A DNA stretch of 64,000 bases from JBCCJA01 sp039045975 (GTDB lineage Bacteria; Planctomycetota; Planctomycetia; Planctomycetales; Planctomycetaceae). Under the pieces are notes generated by a model. That model did not search any database, was not told the DNA's origin, and saw only the letters and a program-made list of their open reading frames with translations. The translations under genes were made by a program, and so were the position numbers. Below are positions 9,254-18,142 of this stretch, piece after piece. Each line of letters begins with the position of its first letter. The first letter of the stretch is position 1. The stretch covers positions 7,300-71,299 of the forward strand of contig JBCCJA010000013.1 in the NCBI GenBank assembly GCA_039045975.1. Direction: 5' to 3'.

Positions 9254-10342
9254 ATGGAAGCCGGGATCGTCGGCTTGCCGAACGTCGGTAAGTCGACCCT
9301 GTTCAACGCCCTCACCGCCGCGGGCATCGCGTCGGAGAACTACCCGTTCTGCACGATCGAGCCGAATACCGGCGTCGTGCCCGTGCCCGACCCGCGCCTG
9401 GGCCGCATCAACGCGCACATCACGACCCAGAAGGTCATCCCGGCGATCCTGAAACTCGTCGACATCGCCGGGCTCGTGAAGGGCGCGAGCGAGGGCGAGG
9501 GACTGGGTAACAAGTTCCTGTCGCACATCCGCGAGGTCGACGCGATCTTGCACGTCGTGCGGTGCTTCCCGGGCGAGGTGATCCACGTCGACGGCTCGGT
9601 CGACCCGATCCGCGACATCGAAACGATCGACACCGAACTGATCCTGGCCGACCTGCAGACGGTCGAGAACGCCAAGAAACGGTTCGAACGCACCGCCCGC
9701 AGCGGCGACAAGGAGGCGAAGCACGCCCTCAGTATCTGCGAGAAACTCGAGGCGGCATTTAACGCCGGCACGCCGGGCCGGGCCGTCGAATTCGCCGACA
9801 AGGCCGACCGGAAAATCGTCCGCGAGTTACAGCTGATCACGACGAAGACCGTCCTCTATGTCGCGAACGTCGGCGAGGACGACCTCGCCGGCGAACACGA
9901 ACTGGTCGACTGCGTCCGTGAACGGGCACAGGCCGAAGGCACCGAGGTCGTGCCGGTCTGTGCCCAGCTCGAAGCCGAACTGGCCGAGCTGGAGGACGAA
10001 GACCGGGCCGAGATGCTCGCCGACGTCGGGCTCGACGAACCGGCACTCGCGGTGCTCGCGCGGGCGGCCTACCGCACACTCGGCCTGCAGAGTTACTTCA
10101 CGGCGGGCGAGAAGGAAATCCGCGCCTGGACTGTGCCGGTCGGCGCGACCGCGCCGCAGGCAGCCGGCGTGATCCATTCCGACTTCGAGCGGGGCTTCAT
10201 CCGGGTCGAGACGTACGGCGTCGACGACCTCGAAGAGTTGGCGACGGAGAAGGCGATCCGCGAGGCCGGCCGCATGCGGGTCGAGGGCAAGGATTACGTC
10301 ATGCGTGACGGCGACGTCTGCCACTTCCTGTTCAACGTGTGA
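9254..10342 (+). CDS. ychF: Redox-regulated ATPase YchF (Obg-family NTPase)
   Basis: The 362-residue protein is of family length. The N-terminus contains the P-loop GLPNVGKST (residues 7-15), the switch region ENYPFCTIEPN, VDIAGLVKGASEGEGLGN and a long coiled insertion (about 130-200). A C-terminal TGS domain (about 280-360) contains TYGVDDLEEL and GRMRVEGKDYVMRDGDVCHFLFNV. YchF hydrolyses ATP rather than GTP and binds ribosomes and the antioxidant stress machinery. The ATG follows a purine-rich GAGCGGA site. No unusual feature was seen. Confidence 0.97.
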   Translation: MEAGIVGLPNVGKSTLFNALTAAGIASENYPFCTIEPNTGVVPVPDPRLGRINAHITTQKVIPAILKLVDIAGLVKGASEGEGLGNKFLSHIREVDAILHVVRCFPGEVIHVDGSVDPIRDIETIDTELILADLQTVENAKKRFERTARSGDKEAKHALSICEKLEAAFNAGTPGRAVEFADKADRKIVRELQLITTKTVLYVANVGEDDLAGEHELVDCVRERAQAEGTEVVPVCAQLEAELAELEDEDRAEMLADVGLDEPALAVLARAAYRTLGLQSYFTAGEKEIRAWTVPVGATAPQAAGVIHSDFERGFIRVETYGVDDLEELATEKAIREAGRMRVEGKDYVMRDGDVCHFLFNV

Positions 10343-10502
10343 GCGCGGTCGCGAGGCCGGGTCGCATTCTCGCATAGCTCTTTGTTGATAACTCCGGCGA
10401 ATCGTTCGACAGGCGTTGTCGCTGCATTTTCCGAGTTCTAGAGTTCGTTTACGGCCATCAGTTATTCGGCCGCCACACAAGCACCGGTGACGGTGACGCG
10501 GG

Positions 10503-12146
10503 ATGAGCGATCAGCCTCGGATCGTGCTGCTGGGTGACGCGGGCGACGCGTCCAAACCGGACGGGATGCAGTCCGGAGACGCGAAGACCGCGTCCGACCT
10601 CGGCGAGGCCCTCGCGATCGCCGGGGAGAACGCGATGCCGTCGCTGGTGACGACGTCGCTCGACGTCGGCCGCGGCTGGCTCGACGCCCTGCCGGACGGC
10701 ATCGCGGTCGTCCGCAACGACGGGTCGGTCGTCTGGGCCAACGCCGCGTTCCTCGAAAATTTCGCCTCCGCCCCGGACGTCTCGGGGCGGAATTTTTTTG
10801 ACACCCTCGGCGTCGAACGGCCCGCCGCGAACGCGTCGCCGTTCGGCGAAGGCGGCGGCCGGCCGAACCGGCGATACCCGTCGTCCGACGGCCGCCACTT
10901 CGAACTGCACGTCGGGCCGAGCCCGGGCGACGACGGCAGCAAGCTCGCCCTCGTGCACGACGTGACCGACCAGGTCCGGCTGCAACAGAAGCGCGAGGCG
11001 ATCCATCGGGCCGGCTTCGAGCTCGGCGACATCCGGCCCGACGAACTCGTCGAGATGAACGACGGCGAGCGGATCGAACTGCTCAAATCGAAGATCGAGC
11101 ATTACGTCCGCGACCTGCTCGAGTTCGAGACCGCCGAAATCCGCCTGCTTGAAGAATCGACCGGTCGCCTGCGATCGCTGCTCGCGATGGGCATGACCGA
11201 CACCGCCGAGGGCCGCGAGTTGGTCGTCTCCGAGGTCGGCAACGGCGTGACCGGCTACGTCGCCGCGACCGGGCGGTCGTACCGCTGTTCGAACACGCGG
11301 ACCGACCCGAACTACATCGAAGGCGCCGAGGGCGCGTTATCGTCACTGACCGTGCCGATCCACTTCGCCGACGAGTTCCTCGGCACTTTCAACGTCGAAA
11401 GCCCGGCCGAGAACGCCTTCGACGAACTCGACGAGGAGTTCCTGACCAACTTCGGCGGCGAGGTCGCCGTCGCGCTGCACACGCTCGACCTGTTGGGCGT
11501 TGAGAAAGAGTCGGCAGCGACGACGAGCAGTACGACGATCCTCCGCGAGGTCGCCGGGCCGGTCGACCTGATCCTCGCCGACGCCGCATGGGTCCACGAA
11601 CGCTATCTCGGGCTCGAACCCGAAGTCTGCAACCGCATCAACGAGGTCCTCAAGAACGCCCGTGACATCAAGCAACTGATCCGCCGCGTCGGCGAGTCGA
11701 TGCGGTCTCAGAACGACCGCTGCGCGATCAACCCGCGGCCGAACGTGCCGGAACTCGAGGGGCTCCGCGTCCTCGTCGTCGACGGCGACGAGGCGGTCCG
11801 CCGCGGCGCGAACGACCTGCTCTGCGAGTTCGGCTGCGAGATCGAAACGGCCCACGACGGTGAAGAAGCGCTGCTGATGGCCCGCAGCTTCCCGTACGAC
11901 ATCGCGTTGGTCGACATCCGCCTGCCCGACCTGAACGGCTACGAGTGTTTCACGCGGCTGCGGGAGATCTCGGGCGACCTCGAAGTGATGCTCATGACCG
12001 GCTTCGGCTACGACGCCGGCCACTCGATCGTGAAGGCCCGCCAGGCGGGTCTGAAAAGCGTGCTCTATAAGCCGTTCCGCCGCGAGATGCTCCTCGCCGA
12101 ACTGCGGCAAGCCGTCACCGGACGCGACGACGCCGCGACCGCCTAA
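10503..12146 (+). CDS. PAS-GAF-receiver signalling protein without a recognisable kinase domain
   Basis: The 547-residue soluble protein has a PAS-like domain at about 55-160 (LPDGIAVVRNDGSVVWANAAF, then HFELHVGPSPGDDG). A GAF domain follows at about 175-335 (VRDLLEFETAEIRLLEESTG, GVTGYVAATGRSYRC). A helical segment at about 350-405 resembles a degenerate dimerisation helix. A CheY-like receiver at about 419-540 has the phosphoacceptor in ALVDIRLPD (Asp near 470), Thr in LMTGFG and Lys in YKPF. No HATPase domain or DNA-binding domain is present, so output is presumably by protein contact. The gene is alone on its strand, and its end abuts a long inverted repeat. Confidence 0.85.
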   Translation: MSDQPRIVLLGDAGDASKPDGMQSGDAKTASDLGEALAIAGENAMPSLVTTSLDVGRGWLDALPDGIAVVRNDGSVVWANAAFLENFASAPDVSGRNFFDTLGVERPAANASPFGEGGGRPNRRYPSSDGRHFELHVGPSPGDDGSKLALVHDVTDQVRLQQKREAIHRAGFELGDIRPDELVEMNDGERIELLKSKIEHYVRDLLEFETAEIRLLEESTGRLRSLLAMGMTDTAEGRELVVSEVGNGVTGYVAATGRSYRCSNTRTDPNYIEGAEGALSSLTVPIHFADEFLGTFNVESPAENAFDELDEEFLTNFGGEVAVALHTLDLLGVEKESAATTSSTTILREVAGPVDLILADAAWVHERYLGLEPEVCNRINEVLKNARDIKQLIRRVGESMRSQNDRCAINPRPNVPELEGLRVLVVDGDEAVRRGANDLLCEFGCEIETAHDGEEALLMARSFPYDIALVDIRLPDLNGYECFTRLREISGDLEVMLMTGFGYDAGHSIVKARQAGLKSVLYKPFRREMLLAELRQAVTGRDDAATA

Positions 12147-12277
12147 AGCCCGAGCCGTCAGGCGAGGTTTTTTGGCGGCCCCAGCCGTGCATCGGCATCG
12201 TGATTGAACGCGGCCGTTCGACGGACTGTGAACGCCCGTCTGAAATCGCCCCCGAACCTCGCCTGACGGCTCGGGCT
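12147..12277. repeat. Long inverted repeat at convergent gene junction (family B, copy 1)
   Basis: Two perfect 23-bp arms (12147-12169 and 12255-12277, beginning AGCCCGAGCCGTCAGGCGAGG) face each other 85 bp apart. The left arm starts on the base after the stop codon of the receiver protein gene. A related pair occurs at 14108-14235. Confidence 0.85.
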
Positions 12278-12299
12278 ATGCGTTGCCCGCGAATGCCGA

Positions 12300-12659
12300 C
12301 TATTGGCCCAGAGGGAACGCGTACGGGAACCCATACCCGCCCGGCGGGGCCGGAAGGACCAAGCCGGCTGCTCCGTACGACGTCACGTCGGCAGCCGGCC
12401 TCATGACCGGTGAGCCCGGAAAAGTGATCGGTCGACCCAACGACGTCCCGTACATGCCGATGATCGGCGGGTTCTCGTAGACGTGGGTGAACGGCCCGTA
12501 AGTCGGCGTCGGGCCGTAATAAGTGGCGGGCCCGAATCCGCGGACCGGGCCGACGTAGACGCCGGGCCGAAAGAACGACGGCCGCGACGCGGCGTCGGCC
12601 GACTCGACCGGCAAGCAAGAAAGCAGACAGGCGGCCAAGGCCGCACTCAAGGTGCGCAT
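12300..12659 (-). CDS. Small secreted Gly/Pro/Tyr-rich protein
   Basis: The 119-residue protein has a signal peptide (MRTLSAALAACLLSCLPVESADA) and a GAGGA ribosome site 5 nt from the ATG. The mature part is rich in Gly, Pro and Tyr, with ATYYGPTPTYGPF. No catalytic motif was seen. The neighbour at 12705 on the same strand also has YYGPTP followed by Tyr-rich sequence, so the two may be related envelope proteins. Function is unknown. Confidence 0.55.
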   Translation of the reverse strand: MRTLSAALAACLLSCLPVESADAASRPSFFRPGVYVGPVRGFGPATYYGPTPTYGPFTHVYENPPIIGMYGTSLGRPITFPGSPVMRPAADVTSYGAAGLVLPAPPGGYGFPYAFPLGQ

Positions 12660-12704
12660 CGCGATCCTCTGGGTTGAAGGAGTTCGGACCCGTCCGCGGC
12701 CGCG

Positions 12705-13178
12705 TCAGTCGTCGATCTCGACTTCCCAGCGGCCGTCTTCGAACTCGTATTCGACCTCCAGCCCGCCGGGGTAGCGGACCTCGAAGTCGTCGTCCCACCA
12801 GCCTCGGTAGCCGGTCACGACCCCGCCTGCCGGGACGACCACGCCGGGCGGCGACACGACGCGACGCGACACGACCCGTCGCGGCCCCTGCACGACGACC
12901 GGGGCCTGCACGACGGGCGCCGCGACCACCGGGGCGGCGACGACCGGAGCCGGCGCGATGTACCGCCGGCCGATGTTGACCGACACGAACGGCGCCCGCA
13001 CCGCGGTGCCGTAGAACGCCGGGGCGTAGTAGCCGTGACCGTAGTAGTAGGGCGTCGGCCCGTAGTACGAGACGACCGGGGCCCCGACGCCGACGAAGAC
13101 CTGGGCCGGCGCCTCGGCGGCGGCCAGACAGAAACCGACCGCCATCAGGGCGGCGAGAAACAGCGGACGGATCGACAC
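12705..13178 (-). CDS. Small secreted Val/Ala/Tyr-rich protein with acidic C-terminus
   Basis: The GTG at 13178 is chosen because GGAGA lies 6 nt upstream and a signal peptide follows (VSIRPLFLAALMAVGFCLAAAEAPAQ). The frame is open further upstream but there it is low-complexity Pro/Thr sequence antisense to another gene. The 157-residue product has a Tyr/Gly-rich segment (YYGPTPYYYGHGYY), three PVVAAPVV-like repeats, an RRVVSRRVV basic stretch and an acidic end (EVEYEFEDGRWEVEIDD). No family was recognised. Confidence 0.6.
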   Translation of the reverse strand: MSIRPLFLAALMAVGFCLAAAEAPAQVFVGVGAPVVSYYGPTPYYYGHGYYAPAFYGTAVRAPFVSVNIGRRYIAPAPVVAAPVVAAPVVQAPVVVQGPRRVVSRRVVSPPGVVVPAGGVVTGYRGWWDDDFEVRYPGGLEVEYEFEDGRWEVEIDD

Positions 13179-13416
13179 GGCGGGTCTCCGGGGGAAGGTG
13201 TTCCGAAACGGGACCGCGGGTCCGTCCGCGACACTTCGATTGAACGGACTACCCGCCGTTCTGACAAGGGGCTGTCTCTCCATCCCAGATTTCGCAGTCA
13301 CCCGATTCTGCAAAATGTCCAAACCGGTGTCCCCCACCGTGGCCGGCCCCCGCCGGAGGGGGTGGCGAGACGAGCCACTGACAAAACACAACGAAACGAC
13401 TGGCGGGGACGGGGCG

Positions 13417-13815
13417 ATGAAGACTCTCAGCAGCGGCATCTTGGCGATCGCGGCGATCGGCGGCGTGACACTCTTCGACGCCGATACGGCCTCGGCCCAG
13501 GTCGGCATCGGCATCGGCGGCGGGAACATCGGGATCGGCATCGTCGGCCGCAACGGCGGCTCGGTCGGCATCGGCATCTCGAACGGCTCGGTGGCGGTCG
13601 GGGTCGTCGGCCGCAACGGGACCTCGGTCGGCGTCGGCGTGACCGACGGGGCGGTCGGCGTCGGGGTGAGCGGGCGTCGCGGCTCGGTCGGCGTCGGCGT
13701 GAGCCGGAACCCGTGGGGCGGGAGTTCGGTCGGCGTGGGTGTCAGCGGCCGCCGCGGCAACGTCGGCATCGGCGTGACCTCGGCCCCGCGGTACCGGACG
13801 TTCCGCCGGTGGTGA
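13417..13815 (+). CDS. Secreted Gly/Val repeat protein
   Basis: The 132-residue protein starts at the ATG at 13417, with a GGGGA-type site upstream. It has a signal peptide (MKTLSSGILAIAAIGGVTLFDADTASA). The mature part is a run of short repeats of the pattern GVGVSGRRGSVG/GIGISNGSVAVG, ending in an Arg/Tyr-rich tail (RYRTFRRW). The alternation of small beta-prone residues with Gly would suit a beta-helix or an extended fibrous sheet. A strong intrinsic terminator follows 115 bp downstream. Function is unknown. Confidence 0.7.
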   Translation: MKTLSSGILAIAAIGGVTLFDADTASAQVGIGIGGGNIGIGIVGRNGGSVGIGISNGSVAVGVVGRNGTSVGVGVTDGAVGVGVSGRRGSVGVGVSRNPWGGSSVGVGVSGRRGNVGIGVTSAPRYRTFRRW

Positions 13816-13929
13816 GACTCCGGCCCTCCCCGCTTTCGCCGAAAGTTTGACCCGGTCGAACACCGCGAGCGGAGACGCGACGGAGGCACGGCGGGCGGTC
13901 TCGCCGACATCGACCCGCCCGAAACGACG

Positions 13930-13970
13930 AACCGGGCCGCGACGAAAGTCGCGGCCCGGTTTCTGTTTTT
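13930..13970 (+). terminator. Strong intrinsic terminator
   Basis: A perfect 14-bp GC-rich stem (13930-13943 with 13948-13961) is closed by a GAAA tetraloop and followed by TTCTGTTTTT. It terminates the Gly/Val repeat protein transcript. Confidence 0.88.
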
Positions 13971-13996
13971 GCTGCATTAAAAACGGCAACGAAAGA

Positions 13997-14067
13997 AGCC
14001 CGCGGCGCGAGCCGTGGAGGAAGTAGCTTCGTCGCCCCTACTTCCTCCACGGCTAGCGCCGCAGGCT
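13997..14067. repeat. Long palindromic repeat (family A, copy 1)
   Basis: 30-bp arms (13997-14026 and 14038-14067, beginning AGCCCGCGGCGCGAGCCGTG) pair with two mismatches around an 11-nt loop. It lies between convergent genes; six further copies are in the window. Confidence 0.85.
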
Positions 14068-14107
14068 CGTGTGGCGTTTCAACCCCGCAATCTCGTCTCG
14101 AAGATAT

Positions 14108-14235
14108 AGCCCGAGCGGTGACGCGAGGTTTCGGTCGGGTGTGCTTCCTCAGAAGCTTCCGGGCGACGTCGACGGTCGGCCGCGGCTGTCCCGTGCGAGC
14201 GAACCGGTCCGTCACTTCGCGTCACCGCTCGGGCT
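14108..14235. repeat. Long inverted repeat at convergent junction (family B, copy 2)
   Basis: 18-bp perfect arms (14108-14125 and 14218-14235, AGCCCGAGCGGTGACGCG) lie 92 bp apart. The right arm ends 7 bp from the stop codon of hpnH. Confidence 0.82.
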
Positions 14236-14242
14236 TTAATTT

Positions 14243-15379
14243 CTAAGCGGGAGTCGTCTCGCGGGCCGACGCTTCCGACAGCCCGAGCGACACCAGTGGC
14301 AAGTGCGGTGACGGAACGGGATGCCCGGCGGCGGCCGAAGGCATCGGCACTCGGGCCGGCGACGGGCCGAGCCCGAACAGCGTCACGACGGCCGACCGCA
14401 GCAGGCCACGCCAGGTGCCGAAGGTATCCGCGACGGCTGTCGGTTCGTAACCGCAGTGGACCATGCAGTCGGCGCACTTCGGATTGCCGCTCGCGCGACC
14501 GTACTTCGTGGCGTCGGTCTGTGCGAGCAGGTCGGCGAACGACTCGGTGTGCCCTTCGTTCAACAGATAGCACGGCTTCTGCCAGCCGAAGAGGTTGTAC
14601 GTCGGGTTCCCCCACGGCGTGCATTCGAGGTCGTAGTTGCCCCGCAGGAACTCCAGGAACAGTGGCGACTGATTGAACTTCCAGCCCTTCTTCGGGCGGT
14701 CGAGCACCTCCTTGAAGAGTTCGACCGTCCGCTCCCGGCGTAAGAAATTGTCCTGGTCGGGGGCGAGTTCGTACGGGTAACCGGGCGAGACCATCATGCC
14801 CTCGACGCCGATCTCGGTCAGCGTGTCGAACAGCTCGTGCATCTTCGCCGGGTCGGCGTCGTCGTAGACGGTCGTGTTCGTCGTGACGCGGAAGCCGCGG
14901 GCGACCGCCTCGGCGATCCCGTCGATCGCCTTGTCGTAGACGCCGTCGCGACAGACGGCGCGGTCGTGCTCTTCCCGCGGGCCGTCCATGTGGACCGAGA
15001 ACGACAGCCGCGTGTCGGGCGTGAACTCGTCGAGCTTCTTCTTCAGCAGGATCGCGTTCGTGCAGAGATAGACGAACTTTTTGCGGGCGACGAGGCCCTC
15101 GGCGATCTCGACGATCTGCGGATGCAGCAGCGGCTCGCCGCCGGGGATCGAGACGATCGGGGCGCCGCATTCTTCGGCGGCGGCGAAGCACTGCTCCGGC
15201 GTGAGCTGCGACTTCAGGATCGGCTTCGGGTGCTGGATCTTGCCGCAGCCGGCGCAGGCGAGGTTGCAGCGGAACAGCGGCTCGAGCATCAGCACGAGCG
15301 GGTAGCGCTCACGCCGCTTGAGGCGCTGCGTGATGACGTAGCGGGCAACGGCCCACATCTGCGAAGCGGGGACGCTCAT
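14243..15379 (-). CDS. hpnH: Adenosyl-hopene transferase (radical SAM)
   Basis: HpnH attaches the 5'-deoxyadenosyl group of S-adenosylmethionine to diploptene, the first step towards extended (C35) hopanoids, at the cytoplasmic membrane. The 378-residue protein starts MSVPASQMWAVARYVITQ, has the radical-SAM cluster CNLACAGC (Cys38, 42, 45), and SIPGGEPLLHP for SAM binding. Further diagnostic segments are FSVHMDGPREEHD and GWKFNQSPLFLEFLRGNY. A second Cys cluster lies near the C-terminus (PKCADCMVHCGYEP). No squalene-hopene cyclase or other hpn gene is in the window, so the pathway is encoded elsewhere. It is similar to family members throughout. Confidence 0.95.
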   Translation of the reverse strand: MSVPASQMWAVARYVITQRLKRRERYPLVLMLEPLFRCNLACAGCGKIQHPKPILKSQLTPEQCFAAAEECGAPIVSIPGGEPLLHPQIVEIAEGLVARKKFVYLCTNAILLKKKLDEFTPDTRLSFSVHMDGPREEHDRAVCRDGVYDKAIDGIAEAVARGFRVTTNTTVYDDADPAKMHELFDTLTEIGVEGMMVSPGYPYELAPDQDNFLRRERTVELFKEVLDRPKKGWKFNQSPLFLEFLRGNYDLECTPWGNPTYNLFGWQKPCYLLNEGHTESFADLLAQTDATKYGRASGNPKCADCMVHCGYEPTAVADTFGTWRGLLRSAVVTLFGLGPSPARVPMPSAAAGHPVPSPHLPLVSLGLSEASARETTPA

Positions 15380-15558
15380 CGGATTCCGTTCCGGGCGGCT
15401 GGCTGACCCGCATCAAACCGAAACGGACGAAGTTTGGCGAGTCCGATTCGACGCGGGCCGCGACGGCGGCGGCGACGGCGGCCGATCGACATCGCCCCGA
15501 TCGGAGCGATACGGTCCGGGCCTGGCGGGTGGGCCTGGGTCTTTGCGGAATAGAAGCG

Positions 15559-17022
15559 ATGCGCCGCGTGTTTCCGGTCGTCATCTCATCGGCGTTGTCG
15601 CTGACCTCGGTGCTTGCCGTCGAGGCCGCGGAACCGCGGAACGTCCTGTTCATCGCCGCCGACGATCTCGCCTGCAACCTCGGCTGCTACGGCGACCGGC
15701 TGGCGAAGACGCCCCACCTCGACCGGCTCGCGGCGTCGGGCGTTTGCTTCTTGAACGCTTACAACCAGATCCCGCTCTGCAACCCGAGCCGGGCGTCGGT
15801 CATGACCGGCCTGCGGCCCGACACTATCAAGGTGTACGACCTCGACCGGCACTTCCGCGACGAAGTCCCCGACGTCGTGACGCTGCCTCAGAGATTTATG
15901 GCGGCCGGCCGCTACACCGCCCGAGTCGGGAAAATCTATCACTACAACGTCCCGGCCTCGATCGGCACCGACGGCTTCGACGACCCGCCCTCGTGGGAAG
16001 AGACGTTCAACCCGGCCGGGCGTGACAAGACCGACGAACGCTTCGTCGTCAACACGCAGCCCCACAGGAAGATCAGCGCGTCACTCAGCTGGCTCGCGGC
16101 CGAAGGGGAAGACGCCGAACAGACCGACGGCATGGTCGCGACCCGGGCGATCGAGATGATGCGGGCGCACCGCGACGGGCTGTTTTTTATCGCCGCCGGC
16201 TTCTTCCGGCCGCACACGCCGTACGTCGCGCCGAAAAAGTATTTCGACCTCTATCCGCCCGACGCGATACGGCTGCCCTTCGCGCCGGCCGGAGACCGCG
16301 ATGACATCCCGGTCGCGGCGTTTGCCCACAACTGCCCTGTCCCGAATTACGGCCTTGAACCAGACCTGCTACGCGAGGCTTTGCGGGCGTACTACGCGAG
16401 CACCTCGTTCGTCGACGCGCAGGTCGGCCGGTTGCTCGACGCGGTCGACGAACTCGGCCTTGCCGACGACACGATCGTCGTGTTCTGGAGCGACCACGGC
16501 TATCACCTCGGCGAACACGACGGCGTCTGGCAGAAAAGGACGCTGTTCGAACAGGGTGCGAGGGCGCCGCTGATCGTCCGCGTGCCCGGGGCGTCGGGAA
16601 ACGGACAGGTCTGCCGCCGGGTCGTCGAGTTCCTCGACATTTATCCGACGGTGGTCGACGCCGCCGGTTTGGCCGTTCCCGGGCGAGTCGAAGGTCGCAG
16701 CCTCGTTCCGCTGCTGGACGACCCGACGGCGGCGTGGGACGGGGCCGCCGTCACCCAGATCTTGCGACCCGCCGACGACCGCCTCGCCGAGCCGGTCATG
16801 GGCCGCAGCGTCCGCACGGAACGGTGGCGGTACACGGAGTGGGCCGAGGGTGCCGCCGGCGTCGAACTCTACGACCATCACGCCGACCCGCTCGAATTCG
16901 AAAACCTCGCCGGATCGGCCGACGCACGGATCGACGCGGTGATCGAACGACTCCGGGCTATTCTCGTGACCCGCGCGAGCGGGTCGATCCCGGTGACGCC
17001 GTTCAACCCGCCGCGGTTGTGA
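15559..17022 (+). CDS. Secreted iduronate-2-sulfatase-like sulfatase
   Basis: The ATG at 15559 gives a signal peptide (MRRVFPVVISSALSLTSVLAVEAA) and 487 residues; the open frame from 15529 adds ten residues without a ribosome site. The mature protein begins EPRNVLFIAADDLACNLGCYGD (first 20: EPRNVLFIAADDLACNLGCY), has a canonical formylglycine motif CNPSRASVMTG with Cys74, and later VVFWSDHGYHLGEHDGVWQK for metal and sulfate binding. The sequence pattern resembles the iduronate-2-sulfatase branch. Its substrate is probably a sulfated polysaccharide; it acts outside the cytoplasm. Maturation by a formylglycine-generating enzyme encoded elsewhere is required. Confidence 0.92.
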   Translation: MRRVFPVVISSALSLTSVLAVEAAEPRNVLFIAADDLACNLGCYGDRLAKTPHLDRLAASGVCFLNAYNQIPLCNPSRASVMTGLRPDTIKVYDLDRHFRDEVPDVVTLPQRFMAAGRYTARVGKIYHYNVPASIGTDGFDDPPSWEETFNPAGRDKTDERFVVNTQPHRKISASLSWLAAEGEDAEQTDGMVATRAIEMMRAHRDGLFFIAAGFFRPHTPYVAPKKYFDLYPPDAIRLPFAPAGDRDDIPVAAFAHNCPVPNYGLEPDLLREALRAYYASTSFVDAQVGRLLDAVDELGLADDTIVVFWSDHGYHLGEHDGVWQKRTLFEQGARAPLIVRVPGASGNGQVCRRVVEFLDIYPTVVDAAGLAVPGRVEGRSLVPLLDDPTAAWDGAAVTQILRPADDRLAEPVMGRSVRTERWRYTEWAEGAAGVELYDHHADPLEFENLAGSADARIDAVIERLRAILVTRASGSIPVTPFNPPRL

Positions 17023-17134
17023 AGATGGCCCGGCGTGCGCCCCCGGAACGCACCGTCGGTCCCGCGGGGTGTTTCGGACGGTCGCGATCGAGTCCGATAC
17101 GTCGCGTCATGTCCAAGCGAACGTCGAGACCGTC

Positions 17135-18073
17135 ATGAAATCGATCACGCTCGCGAAGTCGCCCGCCTCATTCGCGCTCCTCGACGACTGGCACGCGAAG
17201 TTCGAAGCGAGGCTGCCGTTCGCGACGACGACGCGGCGGCTCGAAACGACGAGCGGCTTTACCGACGTCCTCGTCACCGGCGACGACGGGACGGCGGACG
17301 GTTCCACGCCCGTCGTCGTCCTGCACGGGGCGATGGCCGGGGCGCCGTTCGCGCTCGGCGAACTCGCCGAACTGCCGGGACGGCGGCGATTTTACGCGGT
17401 CAATATCCCGGGACAGTCGACGCGGGCCGAGCCGGTCCGGCTCGACTTTCGGACGGACGAATACGGCCGCTGGCTCGAAGAAATTTTTGACCGGCTCGAC
17501 ATCGCGGAGGCGATCGTCGTCGCCATCAGTTGGGGGGCGAGCGTCGCGTTGGCGATGGCCAGATACGCGCCCGATCGGATCGCGGGACTCGTGTTGGTCG
17601 TACCCGCTTCGATCGTCACCGGGCCGGTGCTGCCCGCGGTCTTCGGCCTCGCGTTGCCGTTGATGCGGTACCGCCTTTTTCCGACCGCCGTGAACCGCGA
17701 CCGCGCGTTGGCCCGTCTCGTCACCACGCCCGAGGACAGGCTGTGGACGCCCTACCTGGGCGACGCCTTGCGGCACTGGAAGATCGATTTCACGGCCCCG
17801 CCGCTGGCGAAACCGGATGACCTTAAGGAGTTCGAGAGGCCGGTCGCGGTCGTCGCCGCCGACCGCGACCTGTCGTTTCCGGGCCGTAAAGTTCTCGACC
17901 GGAGCGCGGCCCTGTTCCCGAACCTGATCGGCACGCACCTCTTAAAAAACAGCTTCCACTGCCCGTCGACGCGGCCGGACGACCGGACGGAATTGGCGAG
18001 TCGCATCGAAGGATTTTTAGACAAAATGTCGGCCGGTCGGCACGGACGAGAGTTTAAGTCCGCGCGTCCATGA
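17135..18073 (+). CDS. Alpha/beta-hydrolase fold protein
   Basis: The 312-residue protein starts at the ATG at 17135 (MKSITLAKSPASFALLDDWH). Fold motifs are VVVLHGAMAGAPFAL (oxyanion region, about 70-84), the nucleophile elbow VVAISWGAS with Ser in A-I-S-W-G, and a late HCPSTRPDDR His. No signal peptide is present. The substrate is unknown; similarity is to general carboxylesterase or lactonase-type hydrolases. It follows the sulfatase by 112 bp on the same strand and may be cotranscribed with it. Confidence 0.8.
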   Translation: MKSITLAKSPASFALLDDWHAKFEARLPFATTTRRLETTSGFTDVLVTGDDGTADGSTPVVVLHGAMAGAPFALGELAELPGRRRFYAVNIPGQSTRAEPVRLDFRTDEYGRWLEEIFDRLDIAEAIVVAISWGASVALAMARYAPDRIAGLVLVVPASIVTGPVLPAVFGLALPLMRYRLFPTAVNRDRALARLVTTPEDRLWTPYLGDALRHWKIDFTAPPLAKPDDLKEFERPVAVVAADRDLSFPGRKVLDRSAALFPNLIGTHLLKNSFHCPSTRPDDRTELASRIEGFLDKMSAGRHGREFKSARP

Positions 18074-18099
18074 CGCCCGGACATCGCGGGCGTCTTCTC
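18072..18099 (+). terminator. Hairpin overlapping the stop codon of the hydrolase gene
   Basis: An 8-bp stem GACGCCCG/CGGGCGTC with a 7-nt loop begins inside the stop codon and is followed by TTCTC, a weak U-tract. Confidence 0.5.
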
Positions 18100-18142
18100 G
18101 GTCGGCAACGGCTTTTCGGGACAAGACGGAGAATTAATCCTT

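Noticed and set aside
10343..10502. A possible tRNA or small RNA in the gap before the PAS-GAF-receiver gene
   Set aside because: No cloverleaf, T-arm GTTCGA context or CCA end could be drawn, and no terminator follows.
12705..13910. A 401-codon minus-strand frame with striking PTPTE/PLRPT repeats in its first half
   Set aside because: The repeat part is the antisense shadow of the Gly/Val repeat gene and runs through its terminator region. The true gene starts at 13178 with a ribosome site and signal peptide.
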